This document shows, in pieces, positions 36,115 to 44,480 of a DNA stretch of 64,000 nt. The stretch comes from Kytococcus schroeteri (lineage in GTDB: Bacteria > Actinomycetota > Actinomycetes > Actinomycetales > Dermatophilaceae): positions 118,712 through 182,711 of the forward strand of contig NZ_JBHLVH010000027.1 of assembly GCF_042433515.1 (NCBI RefSeq), written 5' to 3'. A model generated the notes under the pieces. The model was not told the origin of the DNA. It was given only the letters and a program-made list of their open reading frames with translations, and searched no databases. Every line of letters starts with the position of its first letter. Positions within the stretch are counted from its first letter, which is position 1. Position numbers and translations under genes: made by a program.

Positions 36115-37848
36115 GTGCGCACACTGACCCGCTCCCTGCTCGCCCTGACCGTCGCCTCCCTGGCCGGCGCCACCACCGCTGCCACCGCCCTGCCGCTGCC
36201 CGCCGCGCCGGTGGGCGGATCCTCCGACCTCGCGCCCGCCGCTGCCGGGTCCGCCGACACCGACGGCCGCCGCCTCCACATCGTGATGGTGGACCTGCCC
36301 GACGCCGCACGCCGTGGGCCGGCCGCGATGGCCTCGCCCACCGCCCGGGCCGCCGTCGCCCGGGCCACCGACCGCCAGGCGGACCGTGCCCGCGGGCGCG
36401 GCCTGGAGGTCTCCCAGCGCTTCCGCGGCGTGGGTGGCTACACCGTGGAGCTCACCGACGCCGAGGCCGCGGAGCTGCGCCGCACCCCCGGCATCGCCAG
36501 CGTGGCGCCCGATGCCGTGGTGACCGGCAGTGGCACGCAGGCCAACGCCCCGTGGGGCCTGGACCGCGTGGACCAGGACCGGCTGCCGCTCTCGGGGACC
36601 TACTCGTTCCAGCAGACCGGGGCCGGGGTGACGGCCTACGTCATCGACACCGGGGTGCGGGCCAGCCACCAGGACTTCTCCGGCCGCGTGCGCCAGGGCG
36701 TGACCTTCGTCAACGACGGCTGGGGCACCAACGACTGCGCCGGGCACGGCACCCACGTGGCCGGCACCGTCGGCGGCGAGACCTACGGCGTGGCCAAGGA
36801 CGTCAGCATCGTGCCGGTGCGGGTGCTGGGCTGCGACAACCAGGGCTCCTGGGCGGGGATCATCGGCGGCATCGACTGGGTGGCGCAGAACCACTCCGGC
36901 CCGTCGGTGGCCAACCTGAGCATCCAGGGCCCGGCCAACAGCTCGGTGGACGCCGCCGTCAACCGCCTCAACGCCAGCGGGGTGCTCTCCGTGGTGGCCG
37001 CCGGCAACTACTCCGCCGACGCCTGCTCCACCTCGCCGGGGCGTGCCTCCGGGGCGTTCACCGTCGGCTCCACCGACCGGTACGACCGGCTCTCCGGGTT
37101 CTCCAACTACGGCCAGTGCGTCAACCTGCTCGCCCCGGGCAGCAACGTGCTCTCGGCCGGCATCTCCGGCGACGCCAGCTGGGCCACCATGAGCGGCACC
37201 TCCATGGCCGCCCCGCACGTGGCCGGCGCGGCGGCGCTCTACCTGCAGAAGAACCCCACCGCCACCGTGCAGCAGGTGGCCTCCGCCCTGCGGCAGACCG
37301 CCACCCAGGGCATGGTCAGCGGCACCTACGGCTCGCCCAACCTGCTGCTGGACACCACCGCCCTCACCGCCGGGGGCACCACGACCGACCCGCAGCCCAC
37401 CGGCGGCATCGTCAACGGCGACTTCGAGGCCGGGACCACCGGCTGGACCGGCGACACGTGGACCATCAACTCCGCGCAGTACACCGCGGCCAGCGGCAGC
37501 TCCAAGCTGTGGCTCGGCGGCTACGGGCAGGCCCGCACCGAGACCGTGCGCCAGAGGGTGACCGTGCCGCAGGGGGCCACCACGCTCGCCTTCCGCCTGC
37601 GCGTGGACAGCTCGGAGTACTACCGCTCCCAGCCGTACGACCGCATGCAGGTGCGCGTGCTGGGCACCGACGGCCGCCTGCTGGGCACCGTGGCCTCCTT
37701 CTCCAATGCCGACCACGGCAGCACCTACACCACCCGCACCGCCGACCTGGCCCGGTGGGCGGGGCAGACCGTGGTGCTGGAGCTCACCGCCACCGAGGAC
37801 TCCGGCGGCCAGACGTCCTTCCTCGTGGACGACCTCAGCCTGCGCTGA
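36115..37848 (+). CDS. Secreted subtilase 5 with C-terminal beta-sandwich module
   Basis: This 577-residue precursor combines a catalytic domain of the subtilase 3 subgroup (LSIQGPANSSVDAAV, NYGQCVNLLAPGSNV) with the C-terminal module of subtilase 4 (IVNGDFEAGTTGWTGDTW, GGQTSFLVDDLSLR). The triad is Asp178, His211 and Ser363. GTG 36115 with GAAGGA before it is preferred to ATG 36097, because subtilases 2 and 3 also start with GTG at this point. Its end abuts the RimK-like remnant on the other strand. Confidence 0.94.
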   Translation: MRTLTRSLLALTVASLAGATTAATALPLPAAPVGGSSDLAPAAAGSADTDGRRLHIVMVDLPDAARRGPAAMASPTARAAVARATDRQADRARGRGLEVSQRFRGVGGYTVELTDAEAAELRRTPGIASVAPDAVVTGSGTQANAPWGLDRVDQDRLPLSGTYSFQQTGAGVTAYVIDTGVRASHQDFSGRVRQGVTFVNDGWGTNDCAGHGTHVAGTVGGETYGVAKDVSIVPVRVLGCDNQGSWAGIIGGIDWVAQNHSGPSVANLSIQGPANSSVDAAVNRLNASGVLSVVAAGNYSADACSTSPGRASGAFTVGSTDRYDRLSGFSNYGQCVNLLAPGSNVLSAGISGDASWATMSGTSMAAPHVAGAAALYLQKNPTATVQQVASALRQTATQGMVSGTYGSPNLLLDTTALTAGGTTTDPQPTGGIVNGDFEAGTTGWTGDTWTINSAQYTAASGSSKLWLGGYGQARTETVRQRVTVPQGATTLAFRLRVDSSEYYRSQPYDRMQVRVLGTDGRLLGTVASFSNADHGSTYTTRTADLARWAGQTVVLELTATEDSGGQTSFLVDDLSLR

Positions 37849-38032
37849 GGCCGGAGTCGGCCAGGGTGCGGCCCACCAGCTCGTGGCCGGCGTGCACGAG
37901 CAGCTCGGCCACGCCGGCCACCCGCAGGCCCATGATCTGGGCGGCGCGCACCGCGGTCTCCTCGTAGGCCGGGGCGAGGGTGACCGGCTCCACGCTGCCG
38001 CCGCGGTGCACGGTGGAGCGGAACTCGTCGCC
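37835..38032 (-). pseudogene. RimK-like ATP-grasp ligase, C-terminal remnant
   Basis: On the minus strand this reads GDEFRSTVHRGGSVEPVTLA, then AYEETAVRAAQIMGLRVAGV, which is the conserved end of RimK-type glutamate ligases (magnesium and ATP site region). The upstream 200 or so residues are missing; the frame enters unrelated sequence at 38033. It overlaps the last codons of subtilase 5. It is a fragment cut from a full gene and inverted relative to its two neighbours. Confidence 0.65.
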
Positions 38033-38155
38033 CTGCCCGACGCCGACGGCACCGAGCAGGTGACCTTCTGGGTGAACCCCTGGCAGGAGTCCGAGGCCGA
38101 CGCGGTGGAGGTGACCCGTCCGGTGCACGACCGCCGCCGCAACCGGGGGCGCTGA
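38033..38155 (+). pseudogene. Retropepsin-like zinc-protease (PF05618-type) remnant
   Basis: The 41 codons (LPDADGTEQVTFWVNPWQE to RPVHDRRRNRGR) look like the middle of the small putative ATP-dependent zinc protease family often encoded next to rimK. The catalytic VDTGA part and the C-terminal LLGR part are absent. The similarity is from memory and short, but the neighbours support it. Confidence 0.4.
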
Positions 38156-38610
38156 GTGGCCCGCGAGAGCTTCGGCATCGGGCCGGTGCGGGTGCGTGCC
38201 GGGCGTGCCCAGAAGGTGGAGCTGCCGGTGACGCGCACCGTCACCGGGGCCGAGGTGGTGGGCGTGGAGGTGATCCGACGGGTGCGGGCCGACCTGGACG
38301 ACGACCTGACCCGCCGGTTGGCCACCGCGTTCGGTGCGCCGGCGATGCTGCACGCGCAGATCCGCGACAGGTCGCTGCGGCAGGCGGCCCGCGAGCGCGG
38401 CGCACCGGCATCCTCCAGGTGGAGTGCGCCCTGGGCCAGGAGGTCACCCGGGGTGACCGCCTGGGGGGCCTGGGGAACTCGTTCGGGCGCGCCCTGGCCG
38501 TGGTCAAGGCCGACCGCGACGGGATGGTGGTGGGGCGCACCGGGATGCCGCTGGTCAACGCCGGCAACGCGCTGGTGCACATCGGCGCGCGGCTGAGCGC
38601 CGTGGCGGCC
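38156..38610 (+). pseudogene. AstE/AspA-like succinylglutamate desuccinylase remnant
   Basis: The first part (FGIGPVRVRAGRAQKVELPV) fits the N-terminus of the family, but the next motif (TGAEVVGVEVIRRV) lacks the zinc-binding His of HGDE and joins too early. Then AFGAPAMLHAQIRDRSLRQA appears. After 38404 the frame changes and the C-terminus follows (GILQVECALGQEVTRGDRLG to PLVNAGNALVHIGA). At least two internal deletions and one frameshift are visible, so it is dead. Confidence 0.65.
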
Positions 38611-38739
38611 GCCCCCACCGAAGGTGCAGGCACACCGCGCAGGGGTCCGCCCGTCGGCGGGTCACGGGACTCCCGGATCGCTTTAACATCGAGCCGCCGG
38701 GGGCATCCGGCACTCGTCGTCGACCCACCAGGGGGAACC

Positions 38740-39759
38740 ATGAACCTGACCCGTCGCACCCTCGTGAGGACCGGAGCGTGGAGCGCTCCGGTCGTCCTGG
38801 CCGCCGGCGCCGCTCCGGCGGTCGCGGCCAGCGGGGCCACCTACGACCTGAATGCAGCCAGCTACAAGGGCCAGATGATCACCTGGTACACCCCCGAGCG
38901 GGACGCCTGGAACCGCGCCAACCTCGGGGTATGGACGCTGGAGAACACCGGGACCACTGCCTCCCCCGCCACCGGGGTGACCCTGACCGTCTCCTGGGAC
39001 CGGCGCCTGTGGGGCGACCTGACGGACTACAACCCGGCGCTGCTCTCCGAGCCGACCACCACCACGGATGGTGACCTGGTGACCGCCGTGTTCGCCGTCA
39101 TCGCTGCGGTGGAGCCCGGGCAGTACGAGGGTCCGAGCATGGACATCGCCTTCTCCGAGATGCCCGAGGACGGCGTGACCGAGGTGCGGCAGGACTACCT
39201 GCCGATGACGATCGACATCGCAACCCAGGTGCCGGACGCCGACCCGTCCAACGACACCCGGGTGCTGGAGGTGAAATACGGCGAGGTGACCCCGTGGAAC
39301 GGTGCCATCTCCGGCACCTTCGACACCGTGCGCGTGGAGTGCAGCGATGGCGCCGCCGACATCGCCTACCCCTCGACGATCACCGTCACCAGTGACGGCC
39401 CGAACCCCGTTCCCGCCGACATCTCGGTGTACTACTTCGCCAACTCCACCTACGTGGATGATGGCAACGTCCACACCTGGGGGGAGTACTTCGAGACCTT
39501 CCGGTGCGAGTCCGCGACCCTCGACGGCCAGCCGGTCACGCTGGAGACCAGGCGCGACAGCGCGGGCCTCGACACCGACTGGTCCCTCAACCAGCCGATC
39601 CCGGCCGGTTCCGTGCTGCAGCTGCAGATCAGCGCCACCGGCAAGGCGACCAGCGCCGACCCCGTCCCCACGGCCTCCTACGGCGGCATCGGCTTCGACG
39701 AGTCCGAGACCAACGACGAGGACAACCAGCTGCGGGCACCGGAGCCGGTCCGCGTCTGA
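38740..39759 (+). CDS. Secreted protein, probable Tat substrate, unknown function
   Basis: This 339-residue exported protein starts MNLTRRTLVRTGAWSAPVVL, a twin-arginine-like signal followed by an Ala-rich cleavage region. The mature part is acidic and Thr-rich with strands such as LGVWTLENTGTTASPATGVT and VPDADPSNDTRVLEVKYGE, like DUF11/CARDB-type beta domains. It contains two cysteines (VECSDG, FRCESA). AGGGGGAACC precedes ATG 38740. Function unknown; it is isolated between the relics and a terminator. Confidence 0.75.
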   Translation: MNLTRRTLVRTGAWSAPVVLAAGAAPAVAASGATYDLNAASYKGQMITWYTPERDAWNRANLGVWTLENTGTTASPATGVTLTVSWDRRLWGDLTDYNPALLSEPTTTTDGDLVTAVFAVIAAVEPGQYEGPSMDIAFSEMPEDGVTEVRQDYLPMTIDIATQVPDADPSNDTRVLEVKYGEVTPWNGAISGTFDTVRVECSDGAADIAYPSTITVTSDGPNPVPADISVYYFANSTYVDDGNVHTWGEYFETFRCESATLDGQPVTLETRRDSAGLDTDWSLNQPIPAGSVLQLQISATGKATSADPVPTASYGGIGFDESETNDEDNQLRAPEPVRV

Positions 39760-39794
39760 CGCGCGTCCAGCCCGGCCCCTGGACGGGCACGACG

Positions 39795-39839
39795 CCGATG
39801 GGGGGGGTGGTCGCCACGTGGCGACCACCCCCCCATCGG
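39795..39839. terminator. 22-bp bidirectional terminator
   Basis: CCGATGGGGGG... mirrors ...CCCCCCATCGG around a central CCACGTGG; only one G is unpaired. It lies between the convergent secreted-protein gene and nrdB. Confidence 0.9.
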
Positions 39840-39864
39840 GCAGTGCGGGTTCTGAGTCAGCGGC

Positions 39865-40974
39865 TCAGAAGTCCTCGTCGAACGAGACGCTGCCCTCCAC
39901 GCCCACCTGGTACGCGGACACGCGGCGCTCGAAGAAGTTGCTCAGCTCCTGCACGTCCTGGAGCTCCATGAACGCCAACGGGTTCTTGGTGCCGTAGATC
40001 TCCGGCATGCCCAGCTGCACGGCGCGGCGGTCGGCCACGTTCTCCAGGTAGGCGCGCATGTCGGCCACCGACAGCCCGGCCACGCCGCCACCCAGCAGGT
40101 CCTCGGCGAACTGCGCCTCCGCGTCGACGGCCTCCATGAGCATCTGCCGCACCTGGCCGGCCATCTCCGCATCGAACAGGTCGGGCTCCTCGGTGCGCAC
40201 GGTCTCCACCACCTCGAAGGCGAAGGCCATGTGCATCGACTCGTCGCGGAACACCCAGTTGGTGCCCGAGGCGAGACCGTTGAGCAGACCCCGGCTGCGC
40301 AGGAAGTACACGTAGGCGAACGCGCCGTAGAAGAACAGGCCCTCGATGCAGGTGCCGAAGCAGATGAGGTTCAGCAGGAACTGGCGGCGCTGCTCCTTGG
40401 TCTCCAGGCGGTCCAGGTCCTGGATGGAGTCGATCCACCGGAAGCAGAACTCGGCCTTCTTGCGGATGGAGGGGATGTTCTCCACGGCGGCGAAGGCCTC
40501 GAAGCGCTCGGCCTCGTCCGGGACGTAGGTGTCGAGCAGGGTCAGGTAGAACTGGATGTGGACGCCCTCCTCGAACAGCTGCCGGCTGAGGTACAGGCGC
40601 GCCTCCGGGGAGTTGACGTGCTGGTACAGGTTGAGCACCAGGTTGTTGGCCACGATCGTGTCGCCGGTGGCGAAGAAGGCCACCAGGCGGCTCACGAGGT
40701 GGCGCTCGGCGGGGGTCAGCTTGGTGTGCAGGTCCGACAGGTCGCTGTGGAGGTCGATCTCCTCGACCGTCCACGTGTTCTTGATGGCGTCGCGGAACAT
40801 CTCGTAGAACTGCGGGTAGCGCATCGGCCGCAGGGTGAGCGACATGCCGGGGTCGAGCAGGCGGGAGCCCTGGGCCACGGCGTCGTGCAGGTCGGCCTCC
40901 ACGTGGTCGGTGTGGGTGGCGGCGGCCTGGTTCTTGGTGACGGTCTGGTTGGTCGGGTCGGTCGGCTGGGTCAC
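39865..40974 (-). CDS. nrdB: Ribonucleotide reductase class Ia, beta subunit
   Basis: This 369-residue R2 protein carries the di-metal centre and tyrosyl radical for making deoxynucleotides. Ligand motifs are visible: Asp in ATGDTIVANN, Glu and His in FEEGVHIQFY with the radical Tyr four residues after the His, Glu in CIEGLFFYG, and Glu and His in RDESMHMAF. The C-terminal SFDEDF tail binds NrdA. The start is GTG 40974 with GAGGAGACTCCC before it. It follows nrdA, 123 bases downstream, across a long hairpin. Confidence 0.95.
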   Translation of the reverse strand: MTQPTDPTNQTVTKNQAAATHTDHVEADLHDAVAQGSRLLDPGMSLTLRPMRYPQFYEMFRDAIKNTWTVEEIDLHSDLSDLHTKLTPAERHLVSRLVAFFATGDTIVANNLVLNLYQHVNSPEARLYLSRQLFEEGVHIQFYLTLLDTYVPDEAERFEAFAAVENIPSIRKKAEFCFRWIDSIQDLDRLETKEQRRQFLLNLICFGTCIEGLFFYGAFAYVYFLRSRGLLNGLASGTNWVFRDESMHMAFAFEVVETVRTEEPDLFDAEMAGQVRQMLMEAVDAEAQFAEDLLGGGVAGLSVADMRAYLENVADRRAVQLGMPEIYGTKNPLAFMELQDVQELSNFFERRVSAYQVGVEGSVSFDEDF

Positions 40975-40992
40975 GGGAGTCTCCTCATCGAT

Positions 40993-41053
40993 GTTGAGTC
41001 GTCGTTCCTCGGGGTGAATCAGCCCTCCGGACCCCGGAGAACGACGACTCAAC
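40993..41053 (-). repeat. 14-bp inverted repeat between nrdA and nrdB; hairpin element copy 2
   Basis: GTTGAGTCGTCGTT (40993) and AACGACGACTCAAC (41040) form a perfect stem with a 33-base, partly self-paired loop. It may tune nrdB expression relative to nrdA. Twelve bases of each arm recur at 3596-3654. Confidence 0.7.
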
Positions 41054-41097
41054 GTGGGGGGGGGTGGGGTGCGCGGGGGGTGGGGTGCGCGGGTGCC

Positions 41098-43698
41098 TTA
41101 CTCGCAGGCCTCACAGGCCTCGGGGTTCTCCAGCGAGCAGGCGAGCGCCTCGGCATCGGTGAAGGTCCGCACCGGCTCCGATGCGGTGAGCCCGCCGACC
41201 ACGCCCGGCGCACCAGGGGCCGTGGGCTGGCTGGCGCCCGGGGCACCCGTCGCGGCGCCCCAGCTCGCGCCGGCACGCACACCGGACACGGTGGCCTGCT
41301 GGATGCGGGTGGCCGGCCGGCTGCGCAGGTAGTACGTGGTCTTCAGCCCGGCCTTCCACGCGTACAGGTACATCGAGCTCAGCTTGCCGATGTGGGGGCT
41401 CTCCATGAACAGGTTCAGGCTCTGGCTCTGGTCCACGTACGCCTGGCGGGCCGCGGCCATCTCGATGAGCGCCTTCTGCGGCAGCTCCCACGCGGTGCGG
41501 AACAGCCGCCGGGCCTCCTCCGGCAGGTCGGCGATGCCGGCCACCGACCCGTTGTCGGCCTTGAGCTTCTCGCGCACCGTGTCGGTCCACAGACCCAGGG
41601 ACTTCAGCTCGCCCACCAGCGCGGTGTTCACCTGCATGAACTCCCCCGAGAGCGTCTCGCGCTTGAACAGGTTGCTCACCTGCGGCTCGATGCACTCGTA
41701 GCAGCCGGCGATGCTGGCGATCGTCGCCGTGGGCGCGATGGCGATCATCAGCGAGTTGCGCAGGCCGTGCTCGGCGATGCGGGCGCGCACCGCCGCCCAC
41801 CGCTCGGTCTGCGTGGGGGTCACCCCGTACAGGTCGTGCTGCAGCTGGCCCTTCGCAGCCCGCGTCTCGTCGAAGCTCGGGTGTGCCCCGAGCTGCTCGG
41901 CGAGTTCGGCCGAGCGTTCCAGCGCGGAGAGCTGGATCTCCTCGGCGATCCGGGTGCTCAGCTCGCGCGCCTCCGGCGAGTCGAACGGCATCCGCAGGGC
42001 GAAGAACACGTCCTGCAAACCCATCGAGCCCAGGCCGATGGGGCGCCAGCGCGGGTTGGACGCCGCCGCCTGCTCGGAGGGGTAGTAGTTGATGTCGATG
42101 ACGCGGTCCAGGTAGGTGACCGCCAGCCGCACCGTGGCGCGCAGCTTCTCCTCGTCCACGCCGACCGCGCGTGCGGCGGCGTCCTGCGGGCGGGCACCCG
42201 TGGTGCCGTCACTCCATCGGAGGTGCTGGGCGAGGTTCACCGACCCCAGGTTGCACACGGCGGTCTCGTCGTTGCTGGTGACCTCGATGATCTCGGTGCA
42301 CAGGTTGCTCAGGTGCACCACCGGGGCCGGCTGGACGGTGCCGTCGGCGGCCACCCGCGGCGTCTGGTCGTCGCTGGTCTGGTTGCACGCCCGGTTGGAG
42401 GCGTCCTTGAAGGTCATCCACCCCTGGCCGGTCTGGGCCAGGGTCCGCATCATGCGTCCGTAGAGGTAGCGCGCCGAGACGGTGCGCACCACGTCACCGC
42501 GCTCCTCGGCGGCGCGGTAGGCGGCGTCGAAGGCCGGGCCCCACAGGTCGGGCAGCTCCGGCACGGCATCGGGGTCGATGAGGGACCACTCCCCATCAGC
42601 CTCCACACGGCGCATGAACTCGTCGGGGATCCAGTGGGCCAGGTTGAGGTTGTGCGTGCGGCGGGCGTCCTCGCCGGTGTTGTCGCGCAGCTCGAGGAAC
42701 TCCTCGACGTCCGGGTGCCACGGCTCGAGGTAGATGCACGCCGCACCCTTGCGCCGGCCGCCCTGGTTGACCGCCGCCACCGAGGAGTCCAACGTGCGCA
42801 GCCACGGCACGATGCCGTTGGAGTGGCCGTTGGTGCCGCGGATCAGCGCCCCGCGGGAGCGGATGCGGGAGAAGGCCAGGCCGATGCCGCCGGCGAACTT
42901 CGAGAGCTTGGCCACCTGGTGGTAGCGCTCGTAGATGGAGTCGAGGTCGTCGCGCGGGGAGTCGATGAGGTAGCAGCTGGACATCTGCGTGTGGCGGGTG
43001 CCGGAGTTGAACAGGGTCGGCGAGCTGGGCAGGTAGGCTAGGGAGGAGAGCAGCTCGTAGAACTCCACCGCCTCCGGCGCGGTGCGCGAGAGCCCGGCGG
43101 CCACGCGCATCAGCCAGTACTGGGGCGACTCGATGACCGCCCGCGTGAGGGGGTGGCGCAGCAGGTAGCGGTCGTACACGGTGCGCAGGCCGAAGTAGTC
43201 GAAGCGCCAGTCGGCGTGGGCGGCTTGAGCGCGGTGCACGGCATCGTCCAGGAGGCTGGCGTGCTCGGCGACGAAGGCGGCGGTCACGTCGCCGATGAGG
43301 CCCTGCTCGTGGCCGGTACGCACGGCCTGGCTGAAGGTGGCGATGCCCTGGCCGCGCACCTCCTTGTCGATGGTGCCGGCCAGCAGCCGTCCGGCCAGGC
43401 GGGAGTACTGCGGCTCGGTGGCGGTCATCTCCGCAGCGGTGGCGATGGCGAGCTTGTCCAGTTCGGCGGTGGTGGCGCCGTCGTAGAGGCCGGCGATGGT
43501 GCGGGTGGCCACGCGCATGGGGTCTACCTCGGGCAGGCCGTCGGTGCAGCGCTCGATGGCGGTGACGATCTTGGCCAGGTCGACCTCCTCGTGCTCACCG
43601 CTGCGCTTGACGACGCGCATCGGGTGGCGGGAGGTGGTGGGGGTGCCGTCCAGGGTGGGCTGGGCGGGGGTGCCGGGGCCGGCGGTGTGGGTGGTCAT
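41098..43698 (-). CDS. nrdA: Ribonucleotide reductase class Ia, alpha subunit
   Basis: This 866-residue catalytic subunit has an N-terminal ATP cone (MRVVKRSGEHEEVDLAKIV) for activity control, active-site Cys242 (QMSSCYL), NLCTEI with the thiyl-radical Cys, the partner Cys in VCNLGSVNL, the radical-path tyrosines in KTTYYLRSRPAT, and the reducing C-terminal CEACE. The length and ATP cone place it in class Ia, not Ib. AGGAGAG precedes ATG 43698. Expression is controlled by a cobalamin riboswitch in the leader and probably by NrdR upstream. Confidence 0.96.
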   Translation of the reverse strand: MTTHTAGPGTPAQPTLDGTPTTSRHPMRVVKRSGEHEEVDLAKIVTAIERCTDGLPEVDPMRVATRTIAGLYDGATTAELDKLAIATAAEMTATEPQYSRLAGRLLAGTIDKEVRGQGIATFSQAVRTGHEQGLIGDVTAAFVAEHASLLDDAVHRAQAAHADWRFDYFGLRTVYDRYLLRHPLTRAVIESPQYWLMRVAAGLSRTAPEAVEFYELLSSLAYLPSSPTLFNSGTRHTQMSSCYLIDSPRDDLDSIYERYHQVAKLSKFAGGIGLAFSRIRSRGALIRGTNGHSNGIVPWLRTLDSSVAAVNQGGRRKGAACIYLEPWHPDVEEFLELRDNTGEDARRTHNLNLAHWIPDEFMRRVEADGEWSLIDPDAVPELPDLWGPAFDAAYRAAEERGDVVRTVSARYLYGRMMRTLAQTGQGWMTFKDASNRACNQTSDDQTPRVAADGTVQPAPVVHLSNLCTEIIEVTSNDETAVCNLGSVNLAQHLRWSDGTTGARPQDAAARAVGVDEEKLRATVRLAVTYLDRVIDINYYPSEQAAASNPRWRPIGLGSMGLQDVFFALRMPFDSPEARELSTRIAEEIQLSALERSAELAEQLGAHPSFDETRAAKGQLQHDLYGVTPTQTERWAAVRARIAEHGLRNSLMIAIAPTATIASIAGCYECIEPQVSNLFKRETLSGEFMQVNTALVGELKSLGLWTDTVREKLKADNGSVAGIADLPEEARRLFRTAWELPQKALIEMAAARQAYVDQSQSLNLFMESPHIGKLSSMYLYAWKAGLKTTYYLRSRPATRIQQATVSGVRAGASWGAATGAPGASQPTAPGAPGVVGGLTASEPVRTFTDAEALACSLENPEACEACE

Positions 43699-43834
43699 GC
43701 CCTCTCCTCGCGAGCTCGCGCCGCGAGGGGTGGGGGCGTCGGCCGGCCGGGCAGCGGTGGGCGCGCGGCACGGCGGTGCCGGCGCCCGTGTCCGGACGTG
43801 CGTCTGCCAGCCGTCCCGCGCGGCTCGACGGACC

Positions 43835-43850
43835 GGCCGCGGTCGCGGCC
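43835..43850 (-). terminator. Hairpin in the riboswitch expression platform
   Basis: GGCCGC-GACC-GCGGCC forms a short perfect stem just after the B12 box. It could be the terminator or anti-sequestering helix that decides nrdAB read-through. Confidence 0.4.
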
Positions 43851-43856
43851 GGGCGC

Positions 43857-44063
43857 TGGCAGGTCTTCGGACTCACGGGCGTCCTCGTCACCGAGGCGTC
43901 CGGCAGGTGCCGGACGGGTGCCTACTGGCCGTCGCTTCCCAGGTGCTGGCTGCACCCAGTGCTGTGTGACGGCGGTCGTTCCCGAATACCGCTGCGGGGC
44001 AGTCCCGGACTCGCACCGGGTTCCCTCTTGCCTCTCCCTGGGGCTCGGTCGCCGGGCGCCCTG
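43857..44063 (-). ncRNA. Cobalamin (B12) riboswitch controlling nrdAB
   Basis: Read on the minus strand, GGGAACCCGGTGCGAG, CTGCCCCGCAGCGGT and the B12 box GAGTCCGAAGACCTGCC (43858-43874) appear in order and with the usual spacing. Adenosylcobalamin should switch off nrdAB. The same arrangement was described for the Streptomyces class Ia nrdABS operon and implies a B12-dependent class II reductase (NrdJ) elsewhere in the genome. Confidence 0.93.
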
Positions 44064-44146
44064 CCGCGCAGTGGTGCTGCGCGGCGGTGGCGTGCTGTGA
44101 AGCTGCACGTCCGGGCCGTTGGCCGTGCCGGGGAGAACCAGCACCC

Positions 44147-44194
44147 GCACCATATACGGGGCCTGTGGCGCGGCGCCACCCCCACATGTTGTGT
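44147..44194 (-). promoter_or_regulatory. Pair of NrdR-like boxes
   Basis: On the minus strand ACACAACATGTGGGGG (44179-44194) and GCCCCGTATATGGTGC (44147-44162) each resemble half or more of the NrdR consensus ACACAAGATATAGTGT. Their centres are 32 bases apart, three helical turns, as NrdR box pairs usually are. They lie upstream of the riboswitch where the nrdA promoter should be. Confidence 0.55.
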
Positions 44195-44280
44195 CCGGCC
44201 GGGTTCGGTGGCATGGCGCGGAGAACCGGCGGCGACCCGGGGCCCCGGCGAGGCGGCCTGGGAGGGGTGGCCCGGGCACC

Positions 44281-44340
44281 TCGAGACGTCCACGAATGGT
44301 CATGTCGACTGTCGAGATGACCATGCGTGGCTGTCTCGAC
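44281..44340. repeat. 60-base imperfect inverted repeat
   Basis: TCGAGAC, CCACG and ATGGTCAT on the left pair with ATGACCAT, CGTGG and GTCTCGA on the right, with 1-2 base gaps, around a 14-base centre that includes GTCGACTGTCGAG. It is a cruciform-like structure between the nrdA promoter and the FtsX-type permease. The remaining 44341-44480 shows nothing recognisable. Confidence 0.7.
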
Positions 44341-44480
44341 GGTGACGCATGACCCTCCCGTGTAACGCTTCGGCCGCCAGGGCGACCACCTCGTCACACG
44401 CCCGCGAGCCCAGCAATCACTTCCTCACACACACGCCACCGGCTCACGTCTTCCTGGTGACGCCGTGACCACCGCTGCAG

